Below, one piece after another: positions 37,406 through 45,722 of a stretch of DNA of 64,000 nt (within the stretch, counting starts at the first letter, position 1; the number at the start of each line of letters is the position of its first letter). A program made the position numbers and the translations under genes. Origin of the DNA: Rhizobium grahamii CCGE 502 (GTDB lineage: Bacteria; Pseudomonadota; Alphaproteobacteria; Rhizobiales; Rhizobiaceae). The notes under the pieces are model-generated. The model saw only the letters and a list, made by a program, of their open reading frames with translations, was not told the origin of the DNA and searched no databases. Where the stretch lies: NCBI RefSeq assembly GCF_000298315.2, contig NZ_AEYE02000037.1, positions 62,001 to 126,000 of the forward strand, in the 5' to 3' direction.

Positions 37406-37428
37406 CTCTTCCTCCCTGCGAGCGCGCC

Positions 37429-37827
37429 ATGACTAAACTCAGGACGATCAAGCCTCTCGTGGCTACTCTGCCACCACTCATCGGTCGCGCCAAGGGAGAG
37501 AAGGCGAGAGATCAGTACCGACGCCAGACGCAGCCATGGCGCGCCTGGTACAACACCCCACGATGGGAACGTCTCAGGCTTCAGGCCTTCGAGCGTGACC
37601 TCTACTTCTGCCAGCGTAGCGGAGAGATCTGCTCGGGCACTGGCACCGATCCGAACTCACCGGTGGCTAACCATCTCATCCCACATCACGGCGATCCCGC
37701 TCTCTTCTGGGACATCAACAACATCGGGACGGTGACCAAGCGCATCCACGACGGGCTATCCAGTCCGAGGAGCGTAGAGCTGCTGCTGGTCGATAGTAGA
37801 GAAGCCAGCCCTCACCAATGGTTATAG
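37429..37827 (+). CDS. HNH endonuclease, phage type, probably frameshifted near the 3' end
   Basis: 132 residues as read. The core WYNTPRWERLRLQAFERDL, CQRSGEICSG, VANHLIPHHGDPALFWDINN and a final His in KRIHDG follow the order of phage HNH nucleases. After HDG (near 37754) the reading frame becomes unconvincing. Another frame gives IQSEERRA, the usual continuation of HDGxxQSEERRG, and then stops soon. The frame as written also overlaps the oppositely oriented 26-residue gene. So the C-terminus is probably an artefact of a frameshift and the gene may be inactive. Confidence 0.6.
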   Translation: MTKLRTIKPLVATLPPLIGRAKGEKARDQYRRQTQPWRAWYNTPRWERLRLQAFERDLYFCQRSGEICSGTGTDPNSPVANHLIPHHGDPALFWDINNIGTVTKRIHDGLSSPRSVELLLVDSREASPHQWL

Positions 37828-37892
37828 ACCCACCACAGACAATATGCGGCAAGCGCAAACACGAAGACCGTATAGACGAAACGCCTTGCCAT
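37812..37892 (-). CDS. 26-residue single-pass membrane peptide
   Basis: AGGAGGGAACTG precedes the ATG at 37892, an almost ideal ribosome binding site. The product begins MARRF and is otherwise one hydrophobic helix (VYTVFVFALAAYCLWWVY). Basic residues at the N-terminus predict an N-in orientation. Function unknown. The site is too strong to be chance. Confidence 0.6.
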   Translation of the reverse strand: MARRFVYTVFVFALAAYCLWWVYNHW

Positions 37893-37986
37893 CAGTTCCC
37901 TCCTAAAGGGTAAGTAGTGGTTTCCACGCGGAACTGAGCCGGTTATGGAGTGAATCCCTCGGGCTGGACCAGCGAAACGCTTCAAA

Positions 37987-38100
37987 CTAAGCCGCCTGCT
38001 GGGCGAGTTGAGTTTCGAATTCTGCTGGCGACAAGTAGCCAAGGGCTTAATGTAGTCGCTTGGCATGTAAATCTGCTCGATGAACCTGGGCAAGTGGTGA
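37987..38100 (-). pseudogene. 3' remnant of an IS3-family transposase
   Basis: The minus strand ends with LGYLSPAEFETQLAQQAA and a stop at 37987-37989, the standard C-terminus of IS3-family OrfB. The preceding codons read RLH-stop-A where RLHSA is expected, and FIEQIYM lies upstream in a shifted frame. The catalytic core is absent. A short, mutated transposase tail. Confidence 0.75.
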
Positions 38101-38487
38101 GCGATGGGGTCGTCTAATAGCGTGGCATTTTGCAAGCGTTTTTTTCAATATTCGCTTCTTCCGGGACTACGGTGAGTTCCGGAAAGCAAACGGTTAAGCG
38201 CCAGGCCTCTGGTTTTCGAATGCGTCACCTGAGCGCTTGCCGGAAGCAGGGTCGTCTTCGCGGTCGACACGTCGTGGTCGCCGCATGATGGGGCTTCGCA
38301 GGGTGGGATGTTCCAATGTGGACGACGCAATCCGCTATTGGCAACGGTTGCACCCCAACACGCGGAATCATCCTGCCTACGTCCCGGCAGGGACGTCCTG
38401 ACGCCAGTCCATCGGGACGCTGGCGGAAAGTAAATCTTTGTCAGAGCAGGTAATGGTCGAAACGGCTAGCCGTTGGCGACGCCCATT

Positions 38488-38815
38488 GATCGTCACCAAA
38501 CGTGTGCGCGCCGCAACCAGCGTCCGGGTGAGCATGCTGTCATAACTTTTGACCCGAACCTCGAGGAAAAAACCCACCTCAGCAAGCTGCGCCAGTCCGT
38601 CTGCATCATTTGCGTCTGTTTTGTTGGCCGCCATATCGCGGGCCGCTTTGGCATGCCTTGTATCAATGCAAATCGCCGGAATCCCTGCATCGGTCAGGGC
38701 GTGGTAAACCATATCGAAAGAGGCCGGTCTCAAAGACCACCCGTTTGGCGGCGGGCGCTCGTTCATGCAGCAATGCGGCAATACAGCTTGGATCGGATTT
38801 GCATTTTTCCAACCA
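38488..38815 (-). pseudogene. N-terminal fragment of an IS110-family transposase
   Basis: Reading leftward: CKSDPSCIAALLHERAPAAK and RVVFETG in one frame, then after a frameshift near 38750, ICIDTRHAKAARDMAANKTD, ANDADGLAQLAEVGFF and LTRTLVAARTRLVTI. This is the DEDD catalytic half of an IS110/IS1111 transposase. The C-terminal Ser domain is missing, because homology stops at about 38488. Truncated and frameshifted, so inactive. Confidence 0.8.
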
Positions 38816-38825
38816 ACAAAAGCCT

Positions 38826-39230
38826 TGCTGGATCAAGATCTGCAGGAACACAGCGACTTCGGAGACGTCCAGCATGTTTCGTTCTCATTCGCCGATGACT
38901 GGGTCGCCATAAACGGCGAAAAGAACCGTAGGGGCAGCGCTAGCGGCATGGTGATCTTGAAGAACAGCTTTGCCTTGGGGCTGCTCGCAAGCTCCTTGAT
39001 AGACAAGCAATTCAAGCTCCCTCGTTGGATGCTCTTCGACAACATCGAAGATAAGGGCATGGTTGAGGAACGATCGTGGAATTTTCAGCGGTTGATCGTG
39101 GCACTCTCCGAGCAGTCCGTTGTTCCCCATCAAATTCATATTCACGACGTCCAAGATCGCTCCCGAACTTGACCGACCGGACCTGATTGTCGGTAGGCGC
39201 TATACCCGCGCGTCAAGTTCCTTGAATTGA
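38826..39230 (+). pseudogene. 3' fragment of an SMC/RecN-like ATPase gene
   Basis: The frame reads LPRWMLFDNIEDKGMVEERS and NFQRLIV, the Walker B/D-loop end of an uncharacterised coiled-coil ATPase type, and then FTTSKIAPELDRPDLIVG in a shifted frame, ending at 39228-39230. The 5' part is replaced by the IS110 fragment at about 38815. This is probably an old host or defence ATPase gene cut by the insertion sequence. The family is inferred from the tail only. Confidence 0.5.
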
Positions 39231-39321
39231 ATATTCCGCGCAGAAGTGATCCGGTTCAGTTCTGCGCGGAAACGAACACACAATGACTAAAGAGCTTTCA
39301 AATGCTCCGTTTCTCATCCGA

Positions 39322-40113
39322 TCAGTCTCGATAGTCTGGCGCCTGGCGCTCAAGCATCCGCCGGATGCTTTGGAGATGCATCCTGGCACTTTCCGGATCG
39401 CCTTCCCTCATTTGCCGGGCCGCCTCGGCGGCGACATCAGGTAAAACCGGCAGGAGCCTGCGGCCCGAACCCATCGCCTTCAACTGGACTTCGGCGGCAC
39501 GCTCAAGATAGTAGAGATCGTCCCAAGCCTCGGCTATGCTGGGTGCACAGACCATGACGCCATGATTTCTCATGAACAAGATATCTCTGTCACCAAGCAC
39601 AGAGGCAATTCTGTCGCCCTCGCTTTCGTCCAGCGCGAGGCCGTTGTAGTTGTCATCCACCGCGACACGACCGTAGAACTTGAGCGCCGTCTGCCCCGCC
39701 CAGACCAATGGCTCGCCTTCGACCATGCTAAGCGCTGTGGCGTTCGGCATGTGAGTATGAAATGCCGCGCCGACCCGCGGCGACATCTTATGCAGTCGCG
39801 CGTGGATGTAGAAGGCGGTCGCTTCCGGGACGCCATCACCGACAACAACGTTGCCCTCGAAATCACAGATCAGCAGCGATGAGGCGGTTGCCTCCTGAAA
39901 CGCCCAGCCGAGGCGGTTGACGATGAAGAGTTCGGGATGCCCGGGCACAAGGGCCGAGAAATGATTGCAGATTCCCTCTTCAAGGCCCAGGTGAGCAGCC
40001 ATGCGAAGGCAAGCAGCAAGGTCGATCCTGGCTTGCCAGATCTCCTCGCTATCGAGCGGGAGATTGTGACGTGGAGTGTGGTTCCCCTTGTTAATATTCA
40101 GCTCATGCGCCAT
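39322..40113 (-). CDS. Class II aldolase/adducin-family protein
   Basis: 263 residues from ATG 40113 (GGAG upstream). Zn-binding histidines are in AAFHTHMPNATALS, and a third is in FMRNHGVMV. NHFSALVPGHPELFIVNRLG is the phosphate/substrate loop. Class II aldolases cleave sugar phosphates or related hydroxy-acids. Same transcript as the HAD gene upstream (16-nt gap) and divergent from a LysR gene, suggesting a small inducible catabolic operon. Substrate unknown. Confidence 0.85.
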   Translation of the reverse strand: MAHELNINKGNHTPRHNLPLDSEEIWQARIDLAACLRMAAHLGLEEGICNHFSALVPGHPELFIVNRLGWAFQEATASSLLICDFEGNVVVGDGVPEATAFYIHARLHKMSPRVGAAFHTHMPNATALSMVEGEPLVWAGQTALKFYGRVAVDDNYNGLALDESEGDRIASVLGDRDILFMRNHGVMVCAPSIAEAWDDLYYLERAAEVQLKAMGSGRRLLPVLPDVAAEAARQMREGDPESARMHLQSIRRMLERQAPDYRD

Positions 40114-40129
40114 TCGTGTCTCCTCAGGG

Positions 40130-40831
40130 TTACATCCAGCCCGCTGCGGCAAGGATGGCAGGTACCTTGTCGAGCGTCAGGGCGATTGCATTCGGGTGGT
40201 AATCAGAAAGCGGTTTGCGGCCCGTGCCACGGTCAATCCAAACTGTGCGAAATCCAAGCTCACGCGCTGCAGCAAGATCAAGATGTGGGCTGGCGCAGAT
40301 GTGCACCAGATCGTCCATACCAATGCCAAGGCTTTGCCAGGCGTGACGGAAGGTCTGGACGGAGGGCTTGTAGGCACCAGCTTGTTCCGCCGTGATGACG
40401 CGGTCGATTGAACTTCCAAGCTGGGCGACATTTCCCGCGATGATGGCGTCGTCCGTATTCGAGATGATGGCGAGGCGGAAACCCGCAGCCTTCAGCTTTT
40501 CCAGTGTTGCCACAACCTCCGGAAACGGCGGCATCCTGCCAATGGACGACGTCAGGATCTCGGCATCTGCAGCCTCGAACGGAAGGTCGAATTCGACCAT
40601 CGCTCTTTCCAGAGCAAGGGCGCTGACTTCGGCAAAGGTTCGGTGCGGACGCTCCGCTTCCAGTGCATGTTCATGTCGGTCATAGACTGCGATGAAGGTT
40701 TGCTGATCGATATCGCCACCTTTTGCGGACAGTATCCTGTCCATCGCCGATAGCAACCCTTCGTCCCACTGGATCAGGGTTCCGTAGCAATCAAAGGTCA
40801 ACCATGTTGGTCTTGCTCCATGCAATGTCAT
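40130..40831 (-). CDS. HAD-family hydrolase, haloacid dehalogenase type II
   Basis: 233 residues. Motif I FDCYGTLIQWD has the catalytic Asp, motif II is ISNTDD, the motif III Lys is in AGAYKPS, and motif IV is in SPHLDLAAARELG. The arrangement matches L-2-haloacid dehalogenase-type HAD proteins, although many of these act on phosphorylated metabolites. First gene of the operon with the class II aldolase. Confidence 0.85.
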   Translation of the reverse strand: MTLHGARPTWLTFDCYGTLIQWDEGLLSAMDRILSAKGGDIDQQTFIAVYDRHEHALEAERPHRTFAEVSALALERAMVEFDLPFEAADAEILTSSIGRMPPFPEVVATLEKLKAAGFRLAIISNTDDAIIAGNVAQLGSSIDRVITAEQAGAYKPSVQTFRHAWQSLGIGMDDLVHICASPHLDLAAARELGFRTVWIDRGTGRKPLSDYHPNAIALTLDKVPAILAAAGWM

Positions 40832-40918
40832 GTCTTGTCTCCTTTTTCAGCCAGACATTGACAAACACATCAATCATTGGAAAATTAAATATCATCATAT
40901 CGATAATCGAGAAATCAA
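40832..40918. promoter_or_regulatory. Divergent HAD/LysR promoter region
   Basis: 87 bp, very AT-rich at 40870-40915 (GGAAAATTAAATATCATCATATCGATAATC) against GC-rich flanks. The ATATCATCATATCGATAAT stretch is imperfectly symmetrical, as LysR boxes are, and probably mediates control of both genes. Confidence 0.5.
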
Positions 40919-41773
40919 ATGAGCTTCGGCTTCGATCTGGACCTCCTGAAAACCTTTGCCGCGGTCGTTGATTGCGGCGGCTTCACTAAGGCCGCCGAGC
41001 GGGTGCACCTCACGCAATCGACGGTGAGCCAGCAGATCAAGAAGCTTGAGCTCAACATCGGTTCTGCCCTGCTGCGTCGGGACAAATCGTCAGGAACCGT
41101 AGAGACGACTGAGGCCGGGGAATTACTGCTGAGCTATGCCCGCAGGATACTTGCGACCGCAGCGGAAGCCGCCGAAGTCATGCGGAAACCTTTTGCACCC
41201 CGAACCGTGCGCCTTGGGGTGCCGGAGGATTTTGCCGGGCGACGCCTCATCGATCTCCTGTCGGGATTTTCTGCGGCATCGCCCCATATCAGACTCGACA
41301 CCGTCAGCGGCTGGAGCACAGAGCTTCGACGTCAATTGGACGCGGGCGAAATTGACCTCGCGCTGATCAAGCGCGAGCCCGGTAATGGGCAATGTCTTGC
41401 TAGTTGGAAGGAGAAACTGGTTTGGGTTCAATGCGCCACGCGTTCCATCGAGGCCGACCCCGTGCCACTTGCGGTGTTTCCCGTCGGATGCATCTACCGG
41501 GATCGGGCTATCCGCGCTATCGAGCAAAGCGGTCGCCGTTGGAGGATTGCCTATACGAGCCAAGGCTTGATTGGTGTGCAGGCAGCGGTCGCTTCGGGCC
41601 TCGGGATCAGTCTGTTGCCATCCGATGCGGTGCTTTCCGAACACCGGCAGCTAGGTCCTGCTGATGGCTTCGACGATCAGCCGGCGTCTGAGATAGCGCT
41701 GGTGAAAGGTCGGGCAAGTTTGTCCAAAGAGGCAAAGTCGCTCGGAGGTTTCCTGGCGAATAACCTTGGGTAG
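40919..41773 (+). CDS. LysR-family transcriptional regulator
   Basis: 284 residues. N-terminal helix-turn-helix FDLDLLKTFAAVVDCGGFTKAAERVHLTQSTVSQQIKKLE, then an effector domain starting about residue 92 (RTVRLGVPEDFAGRRLIDLL). Divergent from the HAD-aldolase operon, which it most likely controls. Confidence 0.9.
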   Translation: MSFGFDLDLLKTFAAVVDCGGFTKAAERVHLTQSTVSQQIKKLELNIGSALLRRDKSSGTVETTEAGELLLSYARRILATAAEAAEVMRKPFAPRTVRLGVPEDFAGRRLIDLLSGFSAASPHIRLDTVSGWSTELRRQLDAGEIDLALIKREPGNGQCLASWKEKLVWVQCATRSIEADPVPLAVFPVGCIYRDRAIRAIEQSGRRWRIAYTSQGLIGVQAAVASGLGISLLPSDAVLSEHRQLGPADGFDDQPASEIALVKGRASLSKEAKSLGGFLANNLG

Positions 41774-42201
41774 CGCTCTCCGAATTGAGCTCCCAATTTT
41801 GGCATCGACAAAGTTCATGCCGCGCCGGACTCGACGCGCCGAATCCTTCGACAGTTCCCGCCACGAACGCGGACCCCGAATAGTTTTTGAAGTTTCTTGA
41901 GCCGGTTATGCTGCAGAGAAGCGATGTATCGCGAACCGCTGTCACCCAAGCTAGACTATCTGGCGCAAACATATTTTCAGTAACGATCTACGATGGCTTG
42001 CATGTCGCTCGTGTGTTACTTGTTGCGGGCATACTCAATGCCTTAATCCCGATCTTGAACTTGCAGTGATGCCGGCGATTCGAGCGACGGACGATACCCT
42101 TCTCGTCCTTGATCCTATTCAGGATGGGTGTTCACTGCCCACTCGATCTCGAATCTCCCCCTCGCAATTGACATTGGTCACATATCCGTTATTCTGGATA
42201 C
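41774..42201. other. Intergenic segment before the arsenic island
   Basis: 428 bp. No gene recognised in its short frames. The last 20 bp hold the likely ArsR operator and the arsR promoter must lie in the final 100 bp. Confidence 0.45.
42183..42200. promoter_or_regulatory. Candidate ArsR operator
   Basis: TATCCGTTATTCTGGATA, with inverted arms TATCC and GGATA, ends one base before the arsR start codon. This suits autorepression. No separate ribosome binding site is visible, so arsR mRNA may be leaderless or use GGA within the operator. Confidence 0.5.
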
Positions 42202-42564
42202 ATGGAAGCAAAGAACGCGATTGCGGCACTGGCCGCCCTGGCGCAGACAACGAGGCTCGAGACCTTCCGTCTGCTGGTAAAGGCTGAACCGGACGGCATC
42301 CCGGCCGGTGAACTCGCGCGGTTAATGGACATCCCGCAAAATACGATGTCCGCGCATCTTGCGACGCTGGCGCGAGCCGGAATCGTCAAAAGCGAGAGAC
42401 AGAGCCGCTCCATCATCTACAGGGCCGATCTTGAAGGCTTCCGCGAGCTGACCCTGTTCTTGCTGAAAGACTGCTGCGGCGGAAACGCTGAACTTTGCGC
42501 TCCTCTGATCGCCGATCTCACACCCTGCTGCGTGCCCGGGAGCTCCCAGTCATGCGCCAACTGA
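42202..42564 (+). CDS. arsR: ArsR-family arsenite-responsive repressor
   Basis: 120 residues. Winged helix with IPAGELARLMDIPQNTMSAHLATLARAGIV. The metal site is not the classical alpha-3 pair. Cysteines lie near the C-terminus: Cys91-Cys92, Cys99 and Cys109-Cys110. This resembles the CC-x(5)-C arrangement of the Acidithiobacillus ArsR. First gene of the operon arsR - arsN2 - arsC - ACR3 - arsC - arsH. Confidence 0.9.
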   Translation: MEAKNAIAALAALAQTTRLETFRLLVKAEPDGIPAGELARLMDIPQNTMSAHLATLARAGIVKSERQSRSIIYRADLEGFRELTLFLLKDCCGGNAELCAPLIADLTPCCVPGSSQSCAN

Positions 42565-42992
42565 GACTCGAACCCGTTCCTGTGTCCGACAATCTCCGCG
42601 CGGCACTGACGGCAGCGGGGCTTCTGGTCGACGATCTGGACGGCTCCGACCGCGATTACTTCGTCTGCGTGGACGCTGAGGGGCGAGCAATCGGATATTC
42701 CGGCATCGAGGCTTGCGGTGACGATTCCGTTCTCCTGCGGTCTCTCGTAATCCTCCCCGCCCACCGTTCGCGGGGGCATGGGCGGCATCTGGTGGAGCTG
42801 ACGATCGAGAAGGCACCGCCCTCCGCTGACGTCTATCTCGCCACCGCAAACACGGCTTCGTTCTTTGAACACATTGGCTTCGCCTCTGTCGAGCGCGACG
42901 AGGTGCCGTCTGCCATCCTTGCAACCCGCCAGCTCTCGGGACTGTGCCCTGCATCGGCGACGATCATGAAGCTGTCCAAGCCACCGACCTAA
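42552..42992 (+). CDS. arsN2: ArsN2-type GNAT acetyltransferase
   Basis: 146 residues from ATG 42552, overlapping the arsR stop by 13 bp. GNAT fold with LVILPAHRSRGHGRHLVE (acetyl-CoA binding R/QxxGxG/A-like loop) and FFEHIGFASVERDEVPSAI, typical of ArsN2 proteins encoded in arsenic operons. Related ArsN enzymes acetylate trivalent arsenic or phosphinothricin-like compounds. Here the role is inferred from its place in the operon. Confidence 0.8.
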   Translation: MRQLRLEPVPVSDNLRAALTAAGLLVDDLDGSDRDYFVCVDAEGRAIGYSGIEACGDDSVLLRSLVILPAHRSRGHGRHLVELTIEKAPPSADVYLATANTASFFEHIGFASVERDEVPSAILATRQLSGLCPASATIMKLSKPPT

Positions 42993-43007
42993 CCACGGAA
43001 CACGACC

Positions 43008-43535
43008 ATGACCGACAAGACCTACAACGTGCTCTTCCTGTGCACGGGCAATTCCGCACGTTCCATTCTCGCCGAATCCATCCTCAACAAGGAGGGTGCC
43101 GGGCGCTTCAAGGCATTCTCCGCAGGCAGCCAGCCCAAGGGCGAGGTCAATCCGCACGCGCTCAAGGAGCTGGACGCCCTCGGCTATCCATCTTCGGGCT
43201 TCACATCCAAGAGCTGGGATGTCTTTTCAAAACAGGGCGCCCCGGAGATGGATTTCATCTTCACCGTCTGCGACAGCGCCGCCGGGGAAGCGTGTCCTGT
43301 CTGGATGGGCCATCCGATGACCGCCCATTGGGGTGTCGAGGATCCTGCGGCGGTTGTCGGCTCGGAAGTCGAGATCCAGCGCGCCTTCGCGCAGGCTGCC
43401 CGCTTCCTCAAGAACCGCATCACGGCCTTCATCAACCTGCCGCTGGCCTCCATCGACCGAATGGCGCTGGAACAGCATGTGCGCCAGATCGGCTCGCTCG
43501 AAGGCGCTTCCGTCAAATCCGCGAAGGCGGATTGA
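43008..43535 (+). CDS. arsC: Arsenate reductase, LMW-phosphatase/thioredoxin type
   Basis: 175 residues. The P-loop LCTGNSARS holds nucleophile Cys12 and Arg18. VCDSAAGEACPVWMGHP gives Cys88 and Cys96, the second and third cysteines of the thioredoxin-coupled relay. It reduces arsenate to arsenite, which the following ACR3 pump exports. Confidence 0.92.
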   Translation: MTDKTYNVLFLCTGNSARSILAESILNKEGAGRFKAFSAGSQPKGEVNPHALKELDALGYPSSGFTSKSWDVFSKQGAPEMDFIFTVCDSAAGEACPVWMGHPMTAHWGVEDPAAVVGSEVEIQRAFAQAARFLKNRITAFINLPLASIDRMALEQHVRQIGSLEGASVKSAKAD

Positions 43536-43536
43536 G

Positions 43537-44595
43537 ATGTCCACCTTCGAACGATACCTGACCATATGGGTCTTCCTCTGCATCGTCGTCGGCATCGCCC
43601 TCGGGCACCTCATGCCCGGAGTATTTCACACGATCGGTGCGGCCGACGTCGCAAAGGTGAACATCCCGATCGCAGCGCTCATCTGGCTGATGGTCATCCC
43701 GATGCTGCTCAAGATCGACTTCGGGTCTCTGGCGAAGGTCGGAAGCTACTGGCGTGGCATCGGCGTGACGCTCTTCGTCAACTGGGCGGTGAAACCATTC
43801 TCGATGGCACTGCTCGGATGGCTGTTCGTGGGCTGGCTCTTCCGCCCCGTGCTTCCGGCCGATCAGATCGACGCCTATATCGCCGGCCTGATCATTCTGG
43901 CGGCCGCGCCCTGCACGGCTATGGTTTTCGTGTGGTCGAACCTTACCAAGGGCGAGCCGCACTTCACCCTGTCCCAGGTCGCACTCAACGATGCCATCAT
44001 GATCGTGGCCTTTGCTCCAATCGTCGGACTTCTCCTTGGACTGTCGGCGATCACCGTCCCATGGGACACGCTGACGATCTCTGTCGTCCTTTACATCCTC
44101 ATCCCGGTGGCCATCTCTCAGATCATCCGCAAGAGGCTCACTGCCGATGGCACGACCCGGTCGCTCGACCGTCTTCTCGCCCGGCTACAACCACTCTCCC
44201 TCCTTGCACTGCTCGCCACGCTGATCCTGCTCTTCGGCTTTCAGGGTGAGCAGATCATCGCGCAGCCGACAATCATCGGCCTTCTGGCGGTTCCGATCCT
44301 GATCCAGGTCTACTTCAACTCTGGCCTGGCCTATCTGCTGAACCGGATGTCGGGAGAACAGCACTGCGTTGCCGGGCCTTCCGCCCTCATCGGGGCCAGC
44401 AATTTCTTCGAACTCGCAGTCGCGGCGGCGATTAGCCTGTTCGGCTTCCAGTCCGGCGCGGCTCTCGCGACAGTCGTGGGCGTTCTCATCGAGGTCCCTG
44501 TGATGCTGTCGGTCGTATGGATCGTGAACCGCTCGAAGGGCTGGTACGAAGCCGCCCCCGCCGTCTCCAAGAACATCGCTACCGAAAGGACATGA
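43537..44595 (+). CDS. acr3: ACR3-family arsenite efflux permease
   Basis: 352 residues from ATG 43537, one base after the arsC stop; the longer open frame is a shadow of arsC. About ten membrane helices. The conserved cysteine of ACR3 is in LAAAPCTAMVFVWSNLTKGEP. Later GEQHCVAGPSALIGASNFFELAVA is also typical. Exports As(OH)3 from the cytosol. Confidence 0.92.
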   Translation: MSTFERYLTIWVFLCIVVGIALGHLMPGVFHTIGAADVAKVNIPIAALIWLMVIPMLLKIDFGSLAKVGSYWRGIGVTLFVNWAVKPFSMALLGWLFVGWLFRPVLPADQIDAYIAGLIILAAAPCTAMVFVWSNLTKGEPHFTLSQVALNDAIMIVAFAPIVGLLLGLSAITVPWDTLTISVVLYILIPVAISQIIRKRLTADGTTRSLDRLLARLQPLSLLALLATLILLFGFQGEQIIAQPTIIGLLAVPILIQVYFNSGLAYLLNRMSGEQHCVAGPSALIGASNFFELAVAAAISLFGFQSGAALATVVGVLIEVPVMLSVVWIVNRSKGWYEAAPAVSKNIATERT

Positions 44596-44597
44596 CA

Positions 44598-45020
44598 ATG
44601 GATGTCACCATCTACCACAATCCCGCATGCGGGACTTCGCGCAACACGCTCGAGATGATCCGCAACGCCGGCATCGAGCCGACAGTCATCGAATACCTGA
44701 AGACACCGCCATCCCGCGCAGCGCTGGTGCAAATGATCGCCGACGCTGGCCTGACGGTGCGCGAAGCAATCCGTGAAAAGGGAACGCCTTTCGCTGAACT
44801 CGGTCTCGACAATCCGGATCTAACCGACGACCAGTTGATCGACGCCATGCTCAAAGATCCGCTCCTGATCAACCGTCCGTTCGTCGTCACGCCGCTCGGC
44901 ACCCGCTTGAGCCGACCGTCCGAGGCCGTTCTCGATATCCTGCCGGACACGCACAAGGGCGCTTTCACCAAGGAAGATGGGGAGAAGGTTCTCGACGAGA
45001 AGGGAAAGCGCATTGTCTGA
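44598..45020 (+). CDS. arsC: Arsenate reductase, glutaredoxin type
   Basis: 140 residues from ATG 44598 (AAAGGA 8 nt upstream; an ATG at 44592 overlaps ACR3). HNPACGTSRNTL puts the catalytic cysteine at Cys11, followed by arginines in LLINRPFVVTPLGTRLSRPSE that bind arsenate. This is a second, mechanistically different arsenate reductase in one operon. Confidence 0.92.
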   Translation: MDVTIYHNPACGTSRNTLEMIRNAGIEPTVIEYLKTPPSRAALVQMIADAGLTVREAIREKGTPFAELGLDNPDLTDDQLIDAMLKDPLLINRPFVVTPLGTRLSRPSEAVLDILPDTHKGAFTKEDGEKVLDEKGKRIV

Positions 45021-45107
45021 GACGTTTCCAGCCCTCGAGGAACGGCATCTGCATCAGCCTGACCTGGACGCCTTCGCCCGAAGTTCTCGTCACACAAGCC
45101 GCGCATC

Positions 45108-45722
45108 TTGATCCTCTACGGCTCGATACGCGAGGTCTCCTACAGTCGGCTGCTCGCCCACGAAACCCGCCGCCTGTTGGATCATCTCGGATGCGAGGTT
45201 CGGGTTTTCGATCCCAAGGGACTACCCTTGCCCGACGACGCGCCAGTCAGTCATCCGAAGGTCCAGGAGCTCAGGGAGCTGTCGGAGTGGTCAGAGGGAC
45301 AGGTCTGGGTCAGCCCTGAGCGTCACGGTGCGATGACGGGCGTGATGAAGTCCCAGATCGACTGGATCCCGCTCGCCGTCGGCTCGGTCCGTCCAACGCA
45401 GGGCAAGACGCTTGCGGTGATGCAGGTGTCCGGCGGCAGCCAATCGTTCAACGCCATCGGCCAGCTCCGCATCCTCGGCCGCTGGATGCGGATGATCACC
45501 ATTCCGAACCAGTCTTCGGTCGCTAAGGCCTTTCAGGAATTCGATGCCGATGGGCGCATGAAGCCGTCGTCCTACTACGACCGTGTCGTCGACGTCTGCG
45601 AGGAGCTGGTGAAGTTCACGCTGCTGACCCGCGATGCCTCTTCTTATCTGACCGACCGCTATAGCGAGCGCAAGGAAGACGCTGCGAAGCTCGAACAGCG
45701 CGTAAAGTTGAGCTCGATCTGA
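45108..45722 (+). CDS. arsH: ArsH-type NADPH-dependent FMN reductase, 5' end apparently frameshifted
   Basis: The open frame gives 204 residues from TTG 45108. [16 protein letters not shown] is the FMN phosphate loop, and [21 protein letters not shown] is the ArsH signature. ArsH oxidises methylated trivalent organoarsenicals. ArsH proteins normally begin 30-40 residues earlier. That missing part ([20 protein letters not shown]) is encoded at about 45013-45098 in another frame, and removing a CA from CACACA at 45091-45096 would join the two. Either a truncated protein is made from an internal start, or the gene is inactive, or the base call is wrong. Confidence 0.75.
   Translation: MILYGSIREVSYSRLLAHETRRLLDHLGCEVRVFDPKGLPLPDDAPVSHPKVQELRELSEWSEGQVWVSPERHGAMTGVMKSQIDWIPLAVGSVRPTQGKTLAVMQVSGGSQSFNAIGQLRILGRWMRMITIPNQSSVAKAFQEFDADGRMKPSSYYDRVVDVCEELVKFTLLTRDASSYLTDRYSERKEDAAKLEQRVKLSSI

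Noticed and set aside
38885-39154. 89-codon minus-strand frame
   Set aside because: Antisense to the ATPase fragment, whose LFDNIEDKGM segment is convincing on the plus strand.
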